Part shown: positions 27,212 through 35,800 of the stretch, piece after piece
Layout of the letters: every line of letters begins with the position of its first letter
Numbering within the stretch: the stretch's first letter is position 1
Assembly: GCA_017445015.1 (NCBI GenBank)
Contig: JAFSVL010000023.1
Location: forward strand, 1-60,500
Source: Bacteroidales bacterium
Lineage (GTDB): Bacteria; Bacteroidota; Bacteroidia; Bacteroidales; UBA932
Length of the DNA stretch: 60,500 nucleotides
Direction of reading: 5' to 3'
Program-made: the position numbers and the translations under genes
The notes under the pieces: model-generated
Seen by the model: the letters and a program-made list of their open reading frames with translations, nothing else
Told to the model about the DNA's origin: nothing
The model's database searches: none

Positions 27212-28603
27212 CTAGGGCTGTCTGTGCTTTTTTCTATATTGGTAGTAGTCGTAACTGACCATCAGGGAGTTATAGAGAAGACGCGATGCCGTCTCGGCGC
27301 CCTTCCGGGTAAAGTGGATGTAGTCGCCTCCGGCGAGCGGAGGATTCTCCCGTACCCAGCGGGGCATCGACCCCCTGCCGCCCATGGAGGCGTAGAGGTC
27401 CCAGTAGGCGGCTCCACATTCAAGGGCGGCGCAGCGCAGGGAATCCACCATCATCGGCAGTTGCGGATAAGTGTCCATCGTGCCCCGGATATTCGTGCTC
27501 ATGTCCGATGGGCCGATGAACAGGATGCGGGCTCCGGGCGCCCGGTCGGTGAGGTATTCCAACTCCCGTACAATCAGTTGCTTGTAATGGGAAATACTCT
27601 TCTTTCCGGTGCATGCGGGGACCATGTTGCCGCCGAACTGGAAAATAATGAGTTTGACGGACGCTTCTGCGAAATAATCCTCGAGACAGCCGGCATCGAT
27701 GCGGGTGAAAATGGTGCCGGAGCAACCGCGCATCGCCGCATTGTCGATGCTGACGCCGCCTTCGCGGTCCAATTGTATGCCATAGATTTCAGCGCCTGCC
27801 CCGATGCTGACTTTTGCCCGCGAACTGCTGTCGGGCAGCGGGAAGCGGTAGAATCGCACCGCTTTTCCGCCTGCGTCAGGACGGGCGACTATCGTGCTGT
27901 CCCCGCAGTGGATGCGGAATGCCTTTGACGGGGGAGCGGTGACGACCGTGAGGCGGTTATAGCAGCGGCTGTGCTCTCCGGCGCCCGAAGCCGGCATAAC
28001 GCTGAAACTGCACTCTCCGTTCAGGTGTGAAGAGCGTCCTGCGGGGCCGTAATGTCCGTCCGCACGGGATCCGCCGCCGAAATAATAGGCGGAATAGTGG
28101 CTGGCACTGCCGTTTGTCTGGGAAGTGTTCGTCACCGTATAGTTTTTCATAAAGGGCAGCATCCCAGGTCCGCCGCCCCCGAAGCGCTCCTGCAGAAGTT
28201 CGCGCAGCGTGGCGGACATCCGGTCTTCCTCAATCTGGCTGTCGCCGTAGTGGATGATGCGGGTCGTGGTCTCCATCCCCCGGTCCAGGCTTTCGAAAAG
28301 TTCGTCGAACAGGGCGTAGTCGTCGTCCGGGAACTGGATGCGGGCAGGGTCTTCGCCCAAATAGGCCAGCAGACGCTCGTTTTCCAGGGAGTCGCGGCGG
28401 GCGGCCTGCGCGCGGGCCAGAAGTTCCGCAGGGTCCGGCTGTGGCTCGTCAGGGACTTTTTTGGGGAAAACGGCTTCCCGAAGTTCCTGCGGGGTGGGGA
28501 ACCGGAGGGTAAGGGTCAGCCCCTCTTCAGGTATGATGAAACTCAGCATCACCGTAAGGGCGAATGCCGACCATAAAAACAACAATACCTTCTTTTGGGA
28601 CAT
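27212..28603 (-). CDS. SGNH/GDSL-family protein, likely O-acetyltransferase partner
   Basis: A 463-residue membrane-anchored protein with one N-terminal helix (about residues 7-24, 'VLLFLWSAFALTVMLSF') and a periplasmic SGNH domain. Block I is 'RIIHYGDSQIEEDRMSA', an oxyanion Asn or Gly lies near 'FQFGGN', and the catalytic Asp-His pair is 'GDYIHFTRKGAE' near the C-terminus. Paired with an MBOAT protein, such enzymes usually transfer acetyl groups to surface polysaccharide or peptidoglycan rather than hydrolyse them. The two genes abut and probably share a promoter (TATCTTCG, near 28618, is one base off consensus). Confidence 0.85.
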   Translation of the reverse strand: MSQKKVLLFLWSAFALTVMLSFIIPEEGLTLTLRFPTPQELREAVFPKKVPDEPQPDPAELLARAQAARRDSLENERLLAYLGEDPARIQFPDDDYALFDELFESLDRGMETTTRIIHYGDSQIEEDRMSATLRELLQERFGGGGPGMLPFMKNYTVTNTSQTNGSASHYSAYYFGGGSRADGHYGPAGRSSHLNGECSFSVMPASGAGEHSRCYNRLTVVTAPPSKAFRIHCGDSTIVARPDAGGKAVRFYRFPLPDSSSRAKVSIGAGAEIYGIQLDREGGVSIDNAAMRGCSGTIFTRIDAGCLEDYFAEASVKLIIFQFGGNMVPACTGKKSISHYKQLIVRELEYLTDRAPGARILFIGPSDMSTNIRGTMDTYPQLPMMVDSLRCAALECGAAYWDLYASMGGRGSMPRWVRENPPLAGGDYIHFTRKGAETASRLLYNSLMVSYDYYQYRKKHRQP

Positions 28604-28773
28604 AAGCAGGTGCGAAGATAGGGAAAAATCTCATAAGTGTTTACCAAAATGGTAATTAAGAAATCTACTTTATGTTTTAAAGCGGTTTTTGTTCGAAGGG
28701 GTGATTTTGTATTACATTGAATGATAATGTTTTAGCAGGCGTAAAAAAATATTTCAAAAAATTATTAAAAATA

Positions 28774-28804
28774 TTTGTTAATTAAAAATTTCTTTTTACC
28801 TTTG
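28774..28804 (+). promoter_or_regulatory. Strong Bacteroidota promoter for the candidate small RNA
   Basis: TTTG at 28774-28777, a 19-bp spacer, then TACCTTTG at 28797-28804 gives the full consensus. It sits in a very AT-rich stretch. The 170 bp before it (28604-28773) hold no gene I can recognise. Confidence 0.75.
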
Positions 28805-28810
28805 CACTTG

Positions 28811-28923
28811 GATTGAGTAAGTGACCGTTCTGGTCCGTCAGTCTATTGGTTATTAGTTTTAGTGTTATTAATTATGTGGTTAGTAGAGTTGTTGCCCGTG
28901 AGGGTCACAACTCTTTTCTTTTT
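28811..28923 (+). ncRNA. Candidate small RNA between promoter and intrinsic terminator
   Basis: About 113 nt separate the predicted start site (6-7 bases after TACCTTTG) from a strong intrinsic terminator, with no convincing ORF. Only a GTG-initiated frame crosses the region, and it has no recognisable product. A second promoter lies downstream for the next gene, so this looks like an independent transcript. It could alternatively be a terminated leader of the lipoprotein operon. I do not recognise an Rfam family. Confidence 0.6.
28885..28923 (+). terminator. Intrinsic terminator of the candidate small RNA
   Basis: AGAGTTGT (28885-28892) pairs with ACAACTCT (28907-28914). An inner CCC/GGG stem closes a GTGA loop, and a T-rich tail (TTTTCTTTTT) follows. 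Confidence 0.8.
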
Positions 28924-28956
28924 GGGTCCCGGATGTATATTTCGTGGAAATTTTAT

Positions 28957-28964
28957 TATATTTG
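28957..28964 (+). promoter_or_regulatory. -7 promoter element of the lipoprotein/DUF5723 operon
   Basis: TATATTTG matches TAnnTTTG and lies 36 bp before the ATG at 29001. The -33 element is degenerate. Confidence 0.6.
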
Positions 28965-29000
28965 TAGCGGATATACGGAAATCCATTAATTTTTTAACTT

Positions 29001-30149
29001 ATGAAAAGACTGTTTCTTTCTGCTGCCGTCATTCTGGTTGGAATGGCTGCGGTTTCCTGCGTTGACAAAAACTATGGAGGCGAGTTCAAAGAAGACACCA
29101 CCGTGTCGGTTGACATCAAGACCGACGAGAGCGAGAATTCACTTTCCGACTATCTCGGGCTCGGTGAGTTCTCCAATGATGAACTCGTAACAGACCCGAT
29201 TTCCGGAGAGATTACCATTGTATCCCCTGAGACCCAGTCCAATTCAGCGGACGTGGACCTGAACAAATTCAACTCCGGTGCGGAGGTGGAAATCCCTGCC
29301 GTCTGCGACATGAAGGTCTCCGTGCCCATTTCCAAGAAGTTCCCCAAGGATGATATCTTCTTCGCGCTCGACCGGCCTCACTTTGTCATCAAAGTCAAGA
29401 ACGAGTTCGGAAAGCCCTTCAAATACACTTCAGTCATTACTTCGAAGACCGGCAAGAAATTCAACGTGGAAGCTGAGATTCCCGCCGTTGACGGTTTCGT
29501 GGAAGTTTATGTCGATGAAACCGGAAACTTCCTTAAGCTGGCCGAACTGGGAGACACCAAAGTGAATGCCAAACCCGTCGAGAAGTTCGCCGAGATGTTC
29601 GCCGGCAGTCCCGATGAACTCCCCATTACCGAGGCCAAGATCAAGTGTCTTGAAGTTCCCAAGTCAGGAGAGGCGCTTTCTTCCGAGCCCGTCACTCCCA
29701 TCGAGTTCTCCGCCAGGAGTTTCTTCCCCTTCACGGTAAAGAACGGCATCCCCTTTACCATGCGGCGCAGTTTTGACCTTACCGGTGTAAATTTTGCCAA
29801 GATTCTCAAGGATAACGGACTTAAGGCGATTACCGGAGTCGAGGCCGCCGTTCTTGTCAAGCACAATCTTCCCCTCCAGCTCAGGCTCAGCCTGGTCGAG
29901 CCTCAGGATGTCAAGGTAGAATGCCCGGACATCCTTGCGGCCAAGGGAGAGGCCTACGAGTCCCAGGTCATCTATGTCAAGGCCTCCAGCGAGGCGGGCG
30001 TGACTTCCCTGACCGAGGCCGTGGTGGACATTACGGCTACGCTCAAGGGTTCCCGTGCCACTTATGCAGTGAATGAGGACGCCACGATCATCCTTGACAT
30101 CGATAAGGATGACAACGGAAAGCAGCTTGTGAAAGTTACCGGTAAGTAA
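29001..30149 (+). CDS. Putative lipoprotein of unknown function
   Basis: A 382-residue secreted protein with a lipoprotein signal ('ILVGMAAVSC', Cys20). After the Cys comes an acidic stretch ('GEFKEDTTVSVDIKTDESE') and then repeated beta-rich segments such as 'VDITATLKGSRATY'. The composition suggests a beta-sandwich surface or periplasmic protein. No enzyme motif is visible. It is followed after 6 bp by a DUF5723 outer-membrane protein and then a small membrane protein, and the three probably act together in the envelope. Confidence 0.75.
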   Translation: MKRLFLSAAVILVGMAAVSCVDKNYGGEFKEDTTVSVDIKTDESENSLSDYLGLGEFSNDELVTDPISGEITIVSPETQSNSADVDLNKFNSGAEVEIPAVCDMKVSVPISKKFPKDDIFFALDRPHFVIKVKNEFGKPFKYTSVITSKTGKKFNVEAEIPAVDGFVEVYVDETGNFLKLAELGDTKVNAKPVEKFAEMFAGSPDELPITEAKIKCLEVPKSGEALSSEPVTPIEFSARSFFPFTVKNGIPFTMRRSFDLTGVNFAKILKDNGLKAITGVEAAVLVKHNLPLQLRLSLVEPQDVKVECPDILAAKGEAYESQVIYVKASSEAGVTSLTEAVVDITATLKGSRATYAVNEDATIILDIDKDDNGKQLVKVTGK

Positions 30150-30155
30150 AATCCG

Positions 30156-31514
30156 ATGAAAAAAAAATCCATTTTCTTCATGGCGGCAGCGTTATTTGCG
30201 CTGCTGCCTTCGCTTCGTCTCGGGGCTCAGGAACTCAAATCCGCATGGTTCCTGGACAACTTTATCTATAAGTATGAGTTGAACCCCGCGATGCATGACA
30301 GCGAGACCACGAGCATGTTCGTAGGCTTTGCCATCAACAATTTCGGACTCGACGTACACACCAACGTAGGTGCCAACAGTTTCATCTTTCCGCGCAACGG
30401 GGAGCTTGTTCACTTTATGAACGGTGAGGTATCCTCCGATGAATTCCTTGCCGGAATCCCCGCCGCCGGTGTCAGGGCGAACGTAAATCTCAATTATGAC
30501 CTGCTTTCCTTTGGTTTCAAGGCAGGTAAGCACGGCTTCTTTACCTTCGACGCCCGTCTGCGTTCCAAAACTGATGTTTCTGCCAGCAAGGATTTTTTCG
30601 GCCAGCTGAAAAATCTCGAGTTGTCCTCCCGCAGGGGTGCAGAGTATCAATTTGACTATGTAGGCGTAGATACGGACAATTATTTGGAACTGGCCCTCGA
30701 TTATTCTTTCCAGGTAGCGCAGGGCGTGAGGCTGGGGGTTGCCGCCAAGGGGCTGCTCGGTCTTGCGAAAGCGGGTGCTTCACTGAGCGACGGCGTGTAT
30801 GTCAATTTTATCGATGACGATGTTGCCATGGCGACGGCAAAGGCCCGCCTGGATCTGTCGTCGAAGATGCTCAATGTCCCTGTCGATGGCGGCATTTATG
30901 ATTTTACCCATATCGGCTTCGGAAAAGTCGGACTCAGCGGTTTCGGCGGTGCGGTTGACCTGGGCGTCTCCTGGGATTCTCCTTTCGGACTCAGCCTTTC
31001 GGCGGCTGTCCTGGACCTTGGCGCAATGTCGTGGACCAATACGATTCATGGCGAAAATACCCTTGACGGCGAGGTGATGACCGGTGACAACGTCAATGAA
31101 TATTTCGCACAGGTGTTTAACCTTGATCCTTCCGCTGTTCAAAAGCCGGCCGTGAACATGCTGCCCACGCTCTTTGACGTGGGAGCACGTTACTATATGC
31201 CTTTCTACAAAGGATTGTCGGTGGGACTTCACGGCAATTACCAGCTCAAGACCAATTTCTATGACGTCCGTCTGGGGCTTACGATTTCGCCTGCCAGGTG
31301 GTTCAGCTTTACTGCCAATTACGGTTGGAACAATTTCGGCGGCACGCTGGGCGCGGCGATGAACCTGCGTCCCGGACCGTTCACCATCTTCCTCGGAGCC
31401 GAGACGACATTCTACAAGTTCATGCCTCAGGGAATTCCTATCGGTCCTCTCAACACGACGGCGAAGTTCGGTATCGTCATATCTCCCAAAGTACCTAAAG
31501 CCAAACAGTCTTGA
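30156..31514 (+). CDS. DUF5723-family outer-membrane protein
   Basis: A 452-residue protein with a cleavable signal peptide (cut near 'RLGAQ') and alternating aromatic and glycine-rich beta strands throughout, as in Bacteroidota PorP/SprF-like outer-membrane barrels. 'YELNPAMHDSETTSMFVGF' near the N-terminus and the closing 'FTIFLGAETTFYKFMPQGIP' are typical of DUF5723. The role is unknown; related barrels are envelope or secretion-associated. The last codons overlap the start of the next gene. Confidence 0.82.
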   Translation: MKKKSIFFMAAALFALLPSLRLGAQELKSAWFLDNFIYKYELNPAMHDSETTSMFVGFAINNFGLDVHTNVGANSFIFPRNGELVHFMNGEVSSDEFLAGIPAAGVRANVNLNYDLLSFGFKAGKHGFFTFDARLRSKTDVSASKDFFGQLKNLELSSRRGAEYQFDYVGVDTDNYLELALDYSFQVAQGVRLGVAAKGLLGLAKAGASLSDGVYVNFIDDDVAMATAKARLDLSSKMLNVPVDGGIYDFTHIGFGKVGLSGFGGAVDLGVSWDSPFGLSLSAAVLDLGAMSWTNTIHGENTLDGEVMTGDNVNEYFAQVFNLDPSAVQKPAVNMLPTLFDVGARYYMPFYKGLSVGLHGNYQLKTNFYDVRLGLTISPARWFSFTANYGWNNFGGTLGAAMNLRPGPFTIFLGAETTFYKFMPQGIPIGPLNTTAKFGIVISPKVPKAKQS

Positions 31515-32116
31515 TGGATATGGAAAATCAGGGACTCAATATCATCGCTACCTTAAAGGAAGGTATCAACTGCGGAATCAAGAACATACTTTCGCTTCTT
31601 ATCGCGGTCGTACTGTATGTCCTTACCGTGTGGATTCCCTATCTTAATGTAGGCACCACCGTCGGTTTCGTTAAATTTATCATTGCCATGGGCAAGGGTG
31701 AAACGGCAGACCCGTTCATCCTCTTCCGTAAAGATAATTTTGACAATCTGGGCAATCTGTTCCTTTTCCTCGGGCTTCAGGCGATGGGCATTTTTGCCGC
31801 GTCCATCTTTATGTTCATTCCGGCAATCGTGCTTTCCATCGCGTGGAATTTTGCGATTTACTTCCTCGTGGACCGCGGAATGAAACCCGTCGAGGCCTTG
31901 GATCTCAGTTTCAAGGTTACGAATGGTGAGAAGTGGCGCATCTTTGCCGTTGTATTCATCATGGTTCTGGCCATGTCTGTCGTGTCCGGGCTTCTCGGAG
32001 CGATTCCCAAGGCCGGTCCCGCACTTTCTGCCATTGCCGCCATTTTCTGCGCTGCCATCTGTGTAGCCGTTGAATCGGTAATGTTCAAGTATTTCAGCGA
32101 CAAGGCCGCGGAATAA
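31514..32116 (+). CDS. Small polytopic membrane protein
   Basis: A 200-residue protein starting MDMENQG with about five hydrophobic segments (for example 'ILSLLIAVVLYVLTVWIP' and 'IFMFIPAIVLSIAWNFAIYF') and few soluble regions. The layout recalls DUF975/YciC-like integral membrane proteins, which have no defined reaction. The ATG at 31514 shares its A with the preceding TGA. It ends the operon, 54 bp before tRNA-Cys. Confidence 0.75.
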   Translation: MDMENQGLNIIATLKEGINCGIKNILSLLIAVVLYVLTVWIPYLNVGTTVGFVKFIIAMGKGETADPFILFRKDNFDNLGNLFLFLGLQAMGIFAASIFMFIPAIVLSIAWNFAIYFLVDRGMKPVEALDLSFKVTNGEKWRIFAVVFIMVLAMSVVSGLLGAIPKAGPALSAIAAIFCAAICVAVESVMFKYFSDKAAE

Positions 32117-32128
32117 TTCTTCAGTGGA

Positions 32129-32159
32129 TTTGCGAAGTCAGAATATTTTTCTAACTTTG
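32129..32159 (+). promoter_or_regulatory. Promoter of tRNA-Cys
   Basis: TTTG (32129-32132), a 19-bp spacer, and TAACTTTG (32152-32159) precede the tRNA by 10 bp. This is a full-consensus Bacteroidota promoter. Confidence 0.8.
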
Positions 32160-32169
32160 CAATCCCATT

Positions 32170-32243
32170 GGTGATTTGGCCGAGTGGTTAGGCACAGGTC
32201 TGCAAAACCTGCTACGGCAGTTCGATTCTGCCAGTCACCTCCA
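32170..32243 (+). tRNA. tRNA-Cys (GCA)
   Basis: GGTGATT at the 5' end pairs with AGTCACC. The anticodon loop CTGCAAA sits between CAGGT and ACCTG, giving anticodon GCA. The T-arm contains TTCGATT. The CCA end is encoded. Confidence 0.95.
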
Positions 32244-32272
32244 GCGCTTCGCATCCGGCGAAGCGCTTTTTT
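32243..32272 (+). terminator. Intrinsic terminator after tRNA-Cys
   Basis: AGCGCTTCGC and GCGAAGCGCT form a perfect 10-bp stem around ATCCG, followed by six T. The T-tract reaches the stop codon of the convergent trmO gene. Confidence 0.88.
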
Positions 32273-32918
32273 ACAGCACGATCACCGTATCGTCCTTGAC
32301 AAGGAAGCGGATGGTTCTGCCTTTAAAACTGAGGGCATAGACGCGCTCCGGGTCATCTTGATAGGCCGGTCTGGGGTCGGCTGCAAGGAGTTCCCTGAGC
32401 CCCTGGGCGTCTTCTCCGAGCGCTTCCGCCAATTGTGCGGGAAGTTCTACTTCCAGTGATGGAAATACAATATGGTCCGTGTATCCGGCGCGTGCGTCCG
32501 CATGCGCATCGGCATAAGGGAGATAGGGCTTGATGTCGTAGATGGGCGTTCCGTCCGCGAGGTCCGCCCCCGAAACGCTGATCCCGTCCGCCGAGATTCC
32601 CTCTATTCGTACGCAGGAGAGCCCGAGCGGATTGGGACGGAAGGGGGAGCGGCTGGCAAAGACGCCCACGCGGATATTCCCGCCCAGCCTTGGCGGGCGT
32701 ACGGTGGTTTTCCCTTCTGCGGCGGAGGCGTTCAGAGAGAATCCCCAGATGGGCCAGGCATAATCGAAGCCCTCCAGCCCGCGCAGGGCTTCCGTGCCGC
32801 GGAAGGCGGGTTCCAGAACCACTTTGCCTCGTAGCGATGCCGCCACCCCGCTTTGCCGCGGGATGCCGAACTTTTCCGGGAGGGGAGAACGGAAATATGC
32901 GACAGGCTCGATGTTCAT
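32271..32918 (-). CDS. trmO: tRNA (t6A37) N6-methyltransferase TrmO
   Basis: A 215-residue TsaA/YaeB-family protein that uses S-adenosylmethionine to methylate t6A37 of ANN-decoding tRNAs to m6t6A. 'PVAYFRSPLPEKFGIPRQSG' is the N-terminal start of the beta-barrel domain, and 'SRSPFRPNPLGLSCVRI' with 'DGTPIYDIKPYLPYAD' are the family signatures. The short C-terminal domain is present. It overlaps the M23 peptidase stop by 4 bp and is the last gene of the minus-strand run, convergent with tRNA-Cys. Confidence 0.93.
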   Translation of the reverse strand: MNIEPVAYFRSPLPEKFGIPRQSGVAASLRGKVVLEPAFRGTEALRGLEGFDYAWPIWGFSLNASAAEGKTTVRPPRLGGNIRVGVFASRSPFRPNPLGLSCVRIEGISADGISVSGADLADGTPIYDIKPYLPYADAHADARAGYTDHIVFPSLEVELPAQLAEALGEDAQGLRELLAADPRPAYQDDPERVYALSFKGRTIRFLVKDDTVIVL

Positions 32919-34147
32919 TCGCTGATTTCCTTCATATAGCGCATATAGAGCGAGTCCAGTTGCGCTTTGTTCTCTTTTTTGATCGGGACGCCCTCGGGCT
33001 GCGTTGCACTGACAATCTTGAGCGGATTGACCGGTTTCCCGTTCTTGGTGATACGGAAATCCAGGTGCGGACCTGTGGAATGTCCTGTGGAGCCTACGTA
33101 GCCGATGGTCTGTCCCTGCCTGACGCGCACACCGCTCCGGATGCCTGCGGCAAATCTGGAGAGATGCAGGTATTTGGTCTCGTACTCTTTGCGGTCGTGC
33201 CGGATCTTGATGTAGTTCCCGCCGCCGCCTTTGTCCCAGCCTGCAAAGACGACGGTTCCGTCACCGACCGTGTGTACGGGCGTCCCGGTGGGGGCTGCAT
33301 AATCGACGGCGGGATGCATCTTCTTCCGTCCCGTGATGGGATGGATACGTACGCCGAACCCGCTGCTGATGCGCTTGAATTGGAGGGGTGCCTTAAGGAA
33401 GCCCTTTTCACTGCGCAGGCTGATGCCTTTCTCGTTCCAGTATTTGTTGCCGTCCTTCTGGTCCAGGTAAATGGCTGCCGCGCTTTTTTGTCCTTCGCCG
33501 GTATAAAGGGAAAAGAAAACCGTATCTACGCGCAGCGGCTGTCCCTCGCAGAGGGTCTGGTTGTAGATGACGCGGAAGCGGTCGCCTTTGCGGAGGCTGA
33601 AGAAATCGATGGTCCATGCGTAAATCTCCGACAGTTCCATGATGAGGTCGGGGGAAGCGCCGTCCGCAAGCAGGGCATTCCAGAGCGATGACTCTATGCG
33701 GATGTCCGAGATGCGCCGCTCATGCGTGACGGGCTTTTCCACCTTCCATACGGCGAGGGAGTCAAAGCATTTGAAGACCGTACTGCGTACGGGATTCTGC
33801 GGATAGACGATGTAGCGCAGGGAACCGGGCGTCGTGTCGGCATAATAGACGTCAAGGCTGTCGTGGGCCCGGAAATCCCGGCTGACCTTGAAGATGCTGT
33901 CACAAATTTTCGTCAGGGTGTAGGCGGTTGACGGGGACGCACCGAGTTCTTGAAGCGTTCCGGAGAGCGTCTGCCCGTAGCCGATGCGGTAGCCTTCGCG
34001 CCTCAGGGTATCGGTCAGGAACCCCAGAGGATAGACCGTATCCTTTTGCGGGGTGATTTCCGCGACGGCGGGCGCCTGCCGTTTGCACAGGCAGCCCGGG
34101 AGGGAAAGCACCAGCAGTGCGGTCAATATGATGGTCCTCCGCTTCAT
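32915..34147 (-). CDS. M23-family metallopeptidase lipoprotein
   Basis: A 410-residue envelope peptidase. The signal peptide ends in the lipobox 'LSLPGC'. A long N-terminal region resembles the LysM/OapA-like part of Bacteroidota M23 proteins ('YGQTLSGTLQELG'). The LytM domain (about 265-375) has 'GRKKMHPAVDYAAPTGTPV' with His and Asp zinc ligands and 'GHSTGPHLDFRITKNG'. The last motif is HLD in place of the usual HLH, a form I recall as frequent in Bacteroidota, so it may still be active. It probably cleaves peptidoglycan cross-links. It starts 3 bp after the symporter stop and overlaps trmO. Confidence 0.9.
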   Translation of the reverse strand: MKRRTIILTALLVLSLPGCLCKRQAPAVAEITPQKDTVYPLGFLTDTLRREGYRIGYGQTLSGTLQELGASPSTAYTLTKICDSIFKVSRDFRAHDSLDVYYADTTPGSLRYIVYPQNPVRSTVFKCFDSLAVWKVEKPVTHERRISDIRIESSLWNALLADGASPDLIMELSEIYAWTIDFFSLRKGDRFRVIYNQTLCEGQPLRVDTVFFSLYTGEGQKSAAAIYLDQKDGNKYWNEKGISLRSEKGFLKAPLQFKRISSGFGVRIHPITGRKKMHPAVDYAAPTGTPVHTVGDGTVVFAGWDKGGGGNYIKIRHDRKEYETKYLHLSRFAAGIRSGVRVRQGQTIGYVGSTGHSTGPHLDFRITKNGKPVNPLKIVSATQPEGVPIKKENKAQLDSLYMRYMKEISE

Positions 34148-34150
34148 CCT

Positions 34151-35788
34151 TTATGAGAGAATCAGCGCCCCTACCGCCCACATGAAGGCGAAGATAGCGA
34201 TGGAAGCGACGAACATCTTGAGGAGCCCCATGCCGACATCATGCCCGTCCGCCCTGACCAGCGCTTTGAAATGGGCGATGACCTCGGGCTTTTCCGGTGC
34301 CGTGAGGTAAGTGGCTGCGAGCCAGGCGACCGTAGTGATGGCGATCGTCCAAAGCAACTTTTCGTAAAAGAGGAGTTCAACGGGCGAAATATGGGGCCAG
34401 ACGCGTTGGAAAAAGAAGGCGCAGAGGATGGAGACGCCCATGGCGACAATCTCCGTCCAGGCATTGATGCGCATCCAGAACCAGCGGAGCAGGAAGATGA
34501 TGCCTGTCCCGGCGCCGATCTGGACCATCATATTGAAGCCGTCCTTTGCGCTCTCGAACAAAGGCACCATAACGCAGCCCAGCACCATCAGGACGATGGA
34601 GGTTATCCGGGCAACCAGAATCAGTTCGCGGTCGTCGGCGTCCTTCTTAATGAATCGCTTCCAGATATCGTTCGTGACATAGTTCGCGCCCATGGAGATC
34701 TGTGCGGCGATGGTGGAGAACAAGGCCCCCATCAAGGAAGCCGCGACAAGGCCGATCCAGCCGTTCGGAACAATCTTGATCAGCGCAGGGTAGGCCATAT
34801 CGTCTCCAACGAGCGCCGGATCCACATTGGGAAATGCTTCGCGGATGGAATCCAGGTTGGGGAAGATGAGAATCGAAGCGAAGGCTGCGATATACCATGG
34901 CCAGGGGCGAAGCGCATAATTGAGGATATTGAAGAACAGCGTGCCGCCTATGGCATGGTTCGAACTTTTTGCCGTGAGCATGCGCTGGACGATGTATCCG
35001 CCGCCGCCGGGTTCGGACCCGGAATACCAGACATTCCACCATTGCACGGCTACGGGGATGAGGAAGATGGCGATAAAGGCTTCCTTGTTGGAGATATCCG
35101 GGAAAAATGAAAGCCGCGAAGTGACTTCCGGATTGCCCATCAGTTTCGACCATCCGCCTACGGAGGGATGGATGATGCTGTAATGCATGACGGCAAAGGC
35201 TCCGGTCATCACCACCGCGAAGATGAAAAAATCCGTATAGATGGTGCCCCGGATGCCGGACAGGGAGGAATAAATGATGGAGACGACCGCAGTTACGATA
35301 AGCACCGTGGATGCCGGCACGCCGAACAGGACCACGCCGATTTTGACCGCTCCCAGCAGTACGGTCGCCATTACGACCAGGTTATAGATGACTCCGAGGT
35401 ACAGCGCCCGGAAACCGCGCAGGAATGCGGCGGGCTTGCCCGAATAGCGAAGTTCATAAAAGGAAATGTCCGTCGTTGCTCCGGAGCGGACCCAGAGTTT
35501 GGAATAGACGAAGACCGTGAGCATGCCGGTCAGCAGGAACGCCCACCAGACCCAGTTCCCGCTGAGTCCGTCCCGGCGTATGATCTCGGTGAACAGGTTC
35601 GCACTGTTCGTGCTTGTCGTCGCGGCGACCATGGAAATGCCGATCAGCCACCAGGGCATGGTCCCCGCGGATTTAAAATACTCGCTGGCTCCCTTCCCCT
35701 TGGACTTCATGGCGGAGATTGCCGGAATGAGGAGCAAGACTGCGAAAAACGCAGCCATCACTGTAAAATCAACCCAATTCAGATTCAT
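34151..35788 (-). CDS. Sodium:solute symporter (SSS family, SGLT-like)
   Basis: A 545-residue transporter with about 13-14 membrane helices. 'AATTSTNSANLFTEIIRRDGLSGNWVWW' (seen in parts) and 'GYIVQRMLTAKSSNHAIGG' are typical of the glucose/galactose-type SSS branch in Bacteroidota. It is the last gene of the sugar-acid catabolic operon before the M23 peptidase, so it most likely imports that operon's monomer with sodium. It starts 12 bp after the cupin-MBL gene. The substrate is inferred from context only. Confidence 0.9.
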   Translation of the reverse strand: MNLNWVDFTVMAAFFAVLLLIPAISAMKSKGKGASEYFKSAGTMPWWLIGISMVAATTSTNSANLFTEIIRRDGLSGNWVWWAFLLTGMLTVFVYSKLWVRSGATTDISFYELRYSGKPAAFLRGFRALYLGVIYNLVVMATVLLGAVKIGVVLFGVPASTVLIVTAVVSIIYSSLSGIRGTIYTDFFIFAVVMTGAFAVMHYSIIHPSVGGWSKLMGNPEVTSRLSFFPDISNKEAFIAIFLIPVAVQWWNVWYSGSEPGGGGYIVQRMLTAKSSNHAIGGTLFFNILNYALRPWPWYIAAFASILIFPNLDSIREAFPNVDPALVGDDMAYPALIKIVPNGWIGLVAASLMGALFSTIAAQISMGANYVTNDIWKRFIKKDADDRELILVARITSIVLMVLGCVMVPLFESAKDGFNMMVQIGAGTGIIFLLRWFWMRINAWTEIVAMGVSILCAFFFQRVWPHISPVELLFYEKLLWTIAITTVAWLAATYLTAPEKPEVIAHFKALVRADGHDVGMGLLKMFVASIAIFAFMWAVGALILS

Positions 35789-35800
35789 ATGTTATTTTTT

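Noticed and set aside
28862-29065. Short ORF overlapping the candidate small RNA
   Set aside because: It starts with GTG, crosses the terminator and the next promoter, and has no recognisable sequence.
34085-34147. M23 peptidase judged inactive because HLH is HLD
   Set aside because: As far as I recall the HLD form is common in Bacteroidota M23 proteins, so it is not evidence of loss of activity.
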